64,000 bases of DNA from Rhodocyclaceae bacterium (GTDB lineage Bacteria > Pseudomonadota > Gammaproteobacteria > Burkholderiales > Rhodocyclaceae). Each line of letters begins with the position of its first letter. Position 1 is the stretch's first letter. The DNA lies in assembly GCA_016702335.1 (NCBI GenBank), contig JADJEF010000020.1, forward strand, positions 1,240,001 to 1,304,000, in the 5' to 3' direction. A program made the position numbers and the translations under genes. The notes beneath the pieces are model-generated. The model was given only the letters and a program-made list of their open reading frames with translations. It did not search any database and was not told the DNA's origin. Positions 60,796 to 64,000 of the stretch are shown here, in pieces.

Positions 60796-61442
60796 AATCA
60801 TCGTCACTGCTTCGCCACCTGTTACTCGCCGCGTCCATTACGGTCGCGGCGCTGGCCCACGCCGCCACGCCCGACGAGCTGATCAAGCCCATTCAGGACC
60901 GCTGGGCGCAGATCAAATATCAGCTGCCCGAAAAGCAGCAGGAAGCCGGCTATCACGAGCTCGGCGCGCAGGCGCGCAAGCTGGTGCAGGACAACCCCGG
61001 CGTGCCCGAAGTCATGATCTGGACCGGCATCGTCGTTTCCAGCGAAGCCGGTGCCAAGGGCGGCCTGGGCGCACTGAGTCTGGCCAAGGAATCCAAAGCC
61101 CTGCTCGACGAATCGCTCAAGCTCAACGACAAGGCGCTCGCCGGTTCGGCGTACACCAGCCTCGCCACGCTGCTGGCCAAGGTGCCCGGCTGGCCCATCG
61201 GCTTCGGCGACAAGGCCAAGGCCGAGGAGTATTTCAAAAAGGCGCTGAGCATCAACCCGAGCGGCATCGACCCGAACTTTTTCTACGCCGAATTCCTGAT
61301 CGACCGCGATCGCAGCGCTGAAGCCAAGCCGCTGCTGGAAGCGGCGCTCAAGGCTGCGCCGCGCCCCGGGCGCGAACTGGCCGACAGCGGTCGCCGGCAG
61401 GAAATCCAGAGCGTGCTCGACAAACTGGCCGAGGAAAAATAA
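60792..61442 (+). CDS. Periplasmic TPR-like protein
   Basis: 216 residues. A signal peptide (cleavage near AHA-ATPDEL) is followed by helical TPR-like repeats: AGYHELGAQARKLVQDNPG, KALAGSAYTSLATLL and KAEEYFKKALSINPSG, ending with SAEAKPLLEAALKAAP. No catalytic motif. As the only exported protein of the operon it could bind or carry the product, or sense the envelope state for the kinase that follows. It stops directly before the TTG start of the response regulator. Confidence 0.8.
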   Translation: MKSSSLLRHLLLAASITVAALAHAATPDELIKPIQDRWAQIKYQLPEKQQEAGYHELGAQARKLVQDNPGVPEVMIWTGIVVSSEAGAKGGLGALSLAKESKALLDESLKLNDKALAGSAYTSLATLLAKVPGWPIGFGDKAKAEEYFKKALSINPSGIDPNFFYAEFLIDRDRSAEAKPLLEAALKAAPRPGRELADSGRRQEIQSVLDKLAEEK

Positions 61443-62114
61443 TTGCGAATTCTCCTGGTCGAAGACGACGCCCTGCTCGGTGACGGCATCCGTGCCGGGT
61501 TACGCCTTGATGACTACGCCGTCGATTGGGTGCGCGATGGCGAGATGGCACGGCGCGCGCTGATCGACCAGAGCTACGATGCCTGTGTGCTCGATCTGGG
61601 CCTGCCCAAGCGCGATGGCCTTACGCTGCTGCGCGAGGTAAGAGCGCGCGGTGGCATGGGTAACGCGCTGCCCGTGCTAGTGCTCACCGCCCGCGACACC
61701 AGCGCCGACAAGGTGGCCGGGCTCGATGCCGGTGCCGACGATTACCTGACCAAGCCCTTCGACCTGCCCGAGCTGCAGGCCCGCCTGCGTGCCCTGCTGC
61801 GTCGCGCCGGCGGCACGGCCAGTCCGGTGCTGGTGCATGGCCCGGTCAGCCTCGACCCGGCGGCGCGGCGGGTAACGATCAAGGGCGAGACGGTGGACCT
61901 CTCGGCACGCGAATACGCCCTGCTGCACGACCTGATGAACCACAAAACGCATATCCGCACCCGCACCCAGCTGGAAGAAAGCCTCTACGCCTGGGGCGAA
62001 GAGGCCGAGAGCAACACCATCGAGGTCTATATCCACCACCTGCGCAAGAAGCTCGGCGCCGGCCTGATCCGCACCGTGCGCGGGCTCGGCTATCAGCTGG
62101 GTGAGGTGGACTGA
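61443..62114 (+). CDS. OmpR-family response regulator (PmrA/QseB type)
   Basis: 223 residues with a TTG start immediately after the previous stop codon (TAATTG). Receiver domain with acidic pair VEDD, phospho-acceptor in CVLDLGLPKRDG (D51), LTARD and YLTKPFD; then a winged-helix DNA-binding domain with LSAREYALL and NTIEVYIHHLRKKL. It matches PmrA/BasR and QseB in length and motifs. The PmrA-type box at 57150 is a probable target. Confidence 0.93.
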   Translation: MRILLVEDDALLGDGIRAGLRLDDYAVDWVRDGEMARRALIDQSYDACVLDLGLPKRDGLTLLREVRARGGMGNALPVLVLTARDTSADKVAGLDAGADDYLTKPFDLPELQARLRALLRRAGGTASPVLVHGPVSLDPAARRVTIKGETVDLSAREYALLHDLMNHKTHIRTRTQLEESLYAWGEEAESNTIEVYIHHLRKKLGAGLIRTVRGLGYQLGEVD

Positions 62115-63514
62115 TGCCGGGCAGCGGCGATCTGTTCGAACGCACGCCGCCCTCGCTGCGCCGGCGTCTGCTGCAGCTCATCTCCTTGGCGACGCTGGCC
62201 ACCTGGCTGGTCGCCGGCAGCCTGAGCTACCGCCAGGCGCGCCACGAAGTCGGCGAGATGATGGATGCGCATATGGCGCACACCGCCGGGCTGCTTCTGG
62301 CGCAGGCGATTCAGATGCCGGAACAGACGCGCAATCTGCCGGCGCTGCTCAAGACGCTCGATGGACTCGAACACAAGTATCTCAAGGGCCTGATCATGGA
62401 GTTGCAGATCAGTCACAGCGACGGAACGCTGCTCGCGCGCTCACCCGAGGCGCCGGCGGTACCGGTGGCGGGTGACGACGGCTACTCGCGCGTCAAGGTC
62501 GAGGGGCAGTCCTGGCGTAGTCTGGTCGTGAGCGCACCACAAGCGGGACTGCGCATCCAGATGCTGCAGAAGCAAAGCCTGCGCAACGAAGAAGCGCTGG
62601 AGATCGCCGTCAAGACCGTGGCCCCGCTCGGGGTGATGATTCCGGTCCTGCTGCTGCTGATCTACCTTGCGATACGCCGCGGGCTGCAGCCGCTGGAAGC
62701 CCTGACCGGCGAAGTGGCCCTGCGCTCGCCGGAAAACCTGCAGGCCGTGAGCACCGACACAGTGCCCGCCGAAGTCACGCCGCTGGTCACGGCACTCAAT
62801 CGCCTGCTCTCGCGCCTCGGCCAGTCACTGGAGAACGAGCGGCGCTTCACCGCCGACGCGGCGCACGAGCTGCGTACGCCGCTGGCGGCAATTCGCGTGC
62901 AGGCACAGGTGGCGCTGGCCAGCACCGACAGCGAGGCGCACCGGCATGCCCTGAATCAGGTGGTGCTCGGCACCCAGCGCGCCACGCGTCTGGTCGAGCA
63001 GTTGTTGCGTCTGGCGCGGCTCGATCCACTGGCCACGCTGACCGACGCCGCGCCCGTCGACCTGAACCGCGTCGCGGAAGACATTCTCGTTGAGCTGGTC
63101 GCCGGTAGCCCTGCGCGTGCCGACGATGTGCAGCTCGACACCGATCCCGGCCCGCGCCTGGTTTCAGGCGATGCCCAACTGCTGGGCATCGCCCTGCGTA
63201 ACCTGATCGAAAACGCCCTGCGCTATACCGAGACGGGGCAGTCGATTACCGTGTTCGTCGGCTCGGATAATGGCGAGGTGGTGTTGGGCGTGCGTGACAC
63301 CGGCCAAGGGGTACCCGGAGAGGATTTGCCCAAGCTGATCGAGCGCTTTTATCGCGGCAAGGACAACACCAGCGAAGGCAGCGGCCTCGGCCTGGCGATC
63401 GCGCGGCGTATCGCCCAGCTGCACAACGCGCACCTGGAGGTAGACAATCTGGCCGGAGGTGGCTTTCTGGCCCAATTGCGCTGGGACCGGCCACAGCAGG
63501 CTGCTTCAAGATAG
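62114..63514 (+). CDS. Sensor histidine kinase (PmrB/QseC type)
   Basis: 466 residues. Two membrane helices (LISLATLATWLVAGSL near residue 20 and PLGVMIPVLLLLIYLAI near 180) enclose a periplasmic sensor of about 140 residues resembling the QseC N-terminal domain. The dimerisation/phospho-acceptor motif is AHELRTPLAAIRVQ, then ATPase boxes NLIENALRYT (N), DTGQGVPGEDL (G1) and GSGLGLAIARR (G2). It should phosphorylate the preceding regulator in response to an envelope signal such as cationic peptides or metals (by analogy). One-base overlap with its partner. Confidence 0.93.
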   Translation: MPGSGDLFERTPPSLRRRLLQLISLATLATWLVAGSLSYRQARHEVGEMMDAHMAHTAGLLLAQAIQMPEQTRNLPALLKTLDGLEHKYLKGLIMELQISHSDGTLLARSPEAPAVPVAGDDGYSRVKVEGQSWRSLVVSAPQAGLRIQMLQKQSLRNEEALEIAVKTVAPLGVMIPVLLLLIYLAIRRGLQPLEALTGEVALRSPENLQAVSTDTVPAEVTPLVTALNRLLSRLGQSLENERRFTADAAHELRTPLAAIRVQAQVALASTDSEAHRHALNQVVLGTQRATRLVEQLLRLARLDPLATLTDAAPVDLNRVAEDILVELVAGSPARADDVQLDTDPGPRLVSGDAQLLGIALRNLIENALRYTETGQSITVFVGSDNGEVVLGVRDTGQGVPGEDLPKLIERFYRGKDNTSEGSGLGLAIARRIAQLHNAHLEVDNLAGGGFLAQLRWDRPQQAASR

Positions 63515-63584
63515 ATGGGCACACCGTAGCCTGTCGGACAACGCTTGCGCCTACAATCGGCCATCACAACGCGTTGCCGATCCG

Positions 63585-64000
63585 ATGTCACAGACTCTCC
63601 CGCCGACTATTCTTGCTGTCGATGACACGCCCGACAACCTGCATTTGCTCGCCGAATTGCTTCAACCGGAATTCCGCATCAAGGTAGCCAATTCCGGCGA
63701 ACGGGCGCTTCAGATTGTGGCCGCGTCGCCACCGGACCTGATTCTTCTCGACATCATGATGCCCGGCATGAGCGGCTATGAGGTCTGCGCCGCATTGAAG
63801 GCGAATCCGGCGAGTTGCGACATCCCGATCATTTTTGTCACCGCGATGTCGGAGATCGAAAGCGAAGCCGCAGGCCTGGAGCTCGGTGCGGTCGACTACC
63901 TGACCAAGCCGATCAGCCCGTCCATCTTGCTCGCCCGGGTGCGCAATCACCTGCGCATGCGCCAGCAGGCCCTGCAGTTGCAGGAATGGAACCGCACGCT
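63585..64000 (+). CDS. Response regulator, N-terminal part (runs off the window)
   Basis: About 139 residues from the ATG at 63585, frame still open at the window end. It is a receiver domain: AVDDTPDNL acidic pair, phospho-acceptor in LILLDIMMPGMSG, VTAMSE and the lysine in YLTKPIS, followed by a coiled start (RMRQQALQLQEWN). The receiver and linker are very similar in design to the cyclase response regulator at 7454, so the output is likely another signalling domain (diguanylate cyclase, HD-GYP phosphodiesterase or cyclase). Confidence 0.9.
   Translation, partial: MSQTLPPTILAVDDTPDNLHLLAELLQPEFRIKVANSGERALQIVAASPPDLILLDIMMPGMSGYEVCAALKANPASCDIPIIFVTAMSEIESEAAGLELGAVDYLTKPISPSILLARVRNHLRMRQQALQLQEWNRT

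Noticed and set aside
63515..63584. Promoter for the last response regulator
   Set aside because: TACAAT at 63552 is a good -10 but no -35 at proper spacing is visible, so it is not listed.

Overview
The window looks like chromosomal DNA of a high-GC betaproteobacterium. The pcm-like / rhodanese / tolC / waaA order, the DsbC next to a UbiH-family hydroxylase, the adenosylcobalamin salvage genes and the PmrAB/QseBC-type regulators all fit the Rhodocyclales or relatives. The order assignment is an inference. No prophage, integrase or plasmid gene is visible.

Layout: (1) 1-5.6 kb: cobalamin assembly (cobT-cobS-cobC, +) facing a minus-strand thiC / YkgJ-like / BtuC-like / BtuD-like string. (2) 5.7-9.2 kb: secreted alpha-carbonic anhydrase with an extra N-terminal domain, then hpt with a response-regulator nucleotide cyclase. 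(3) 9.3-16.6 kb: TetR-controlled RND efflux operon running into a pcm-like methyltransferase, a rhodanese and a TolC-type outer-membrane protein. (4) 16.6-39.8 kb: lipopolysaccharide core region. waaA-waaC (-) are followed by five overlapping + strand genes (waaG, waaP and three other LPS-kinase-type proteins). Then comes a minus-strand string of 13 genes with msbA, an O-antigen ligase, a Mig-14-like protein, a PIG-L deacetylase, four glycosyltransferase-type proteins, two acyltransferases and two NodU/CmcH carbamoyltransferases. (5) 39.9-41.9 kb: a group II intron of class C type sitting directly after the terminator of a tRNA-Met gene. (6) 41.9-51.7 kb: ubiquinone hydroxylase, dsbC, an HU protein with a histone-H1-like tail, a second RND system with a frameshift, dadA and a pentapeptide-repeat channel-like protein. 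(7) 51.7-55.9 kb: arsenic operon arsR-arsC-acr3-arsD-arsA. (8) 55.9-57 kb: small housekeeping genes and a broken DsbA-family gene. (9) 57.1-63.5 kb: a seven-gene operon behind a PmrA-type box, encoding a thermostable-hemolysin-family protein, an acyl-adenylate ligase, a heme-oxygenase-like diiron protein, an SDR, a periplasmic TPR-like protein and a PmrAB/QseBC-type two-component system. (10) From 63.6 kb the start of another response regulator.

The most unusual signal is a 30-bp dispersed element present 11 times. It begins ATCGCCGT and carries an invariant block CCAGCGCCGACTTG. Six copies lie between genes and five lie inside conserved genes (BtuD-like ATPase, waaA, waaC, an LPS kinase, the acyl-adenylate ligase), where each adds about ten codons without breaking the frame, in three different reading phases. 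Nine of the 11 copies point the same way, and none was seen between 24.0 and 44.0 kb, which covers the LPS decoration island and the intron. The second notable system is the PmrA-box operon, which pairs acyl activation, a diiron oxidase and a reductase with its own two-component regulator and could make a small lipid-type metabolite.
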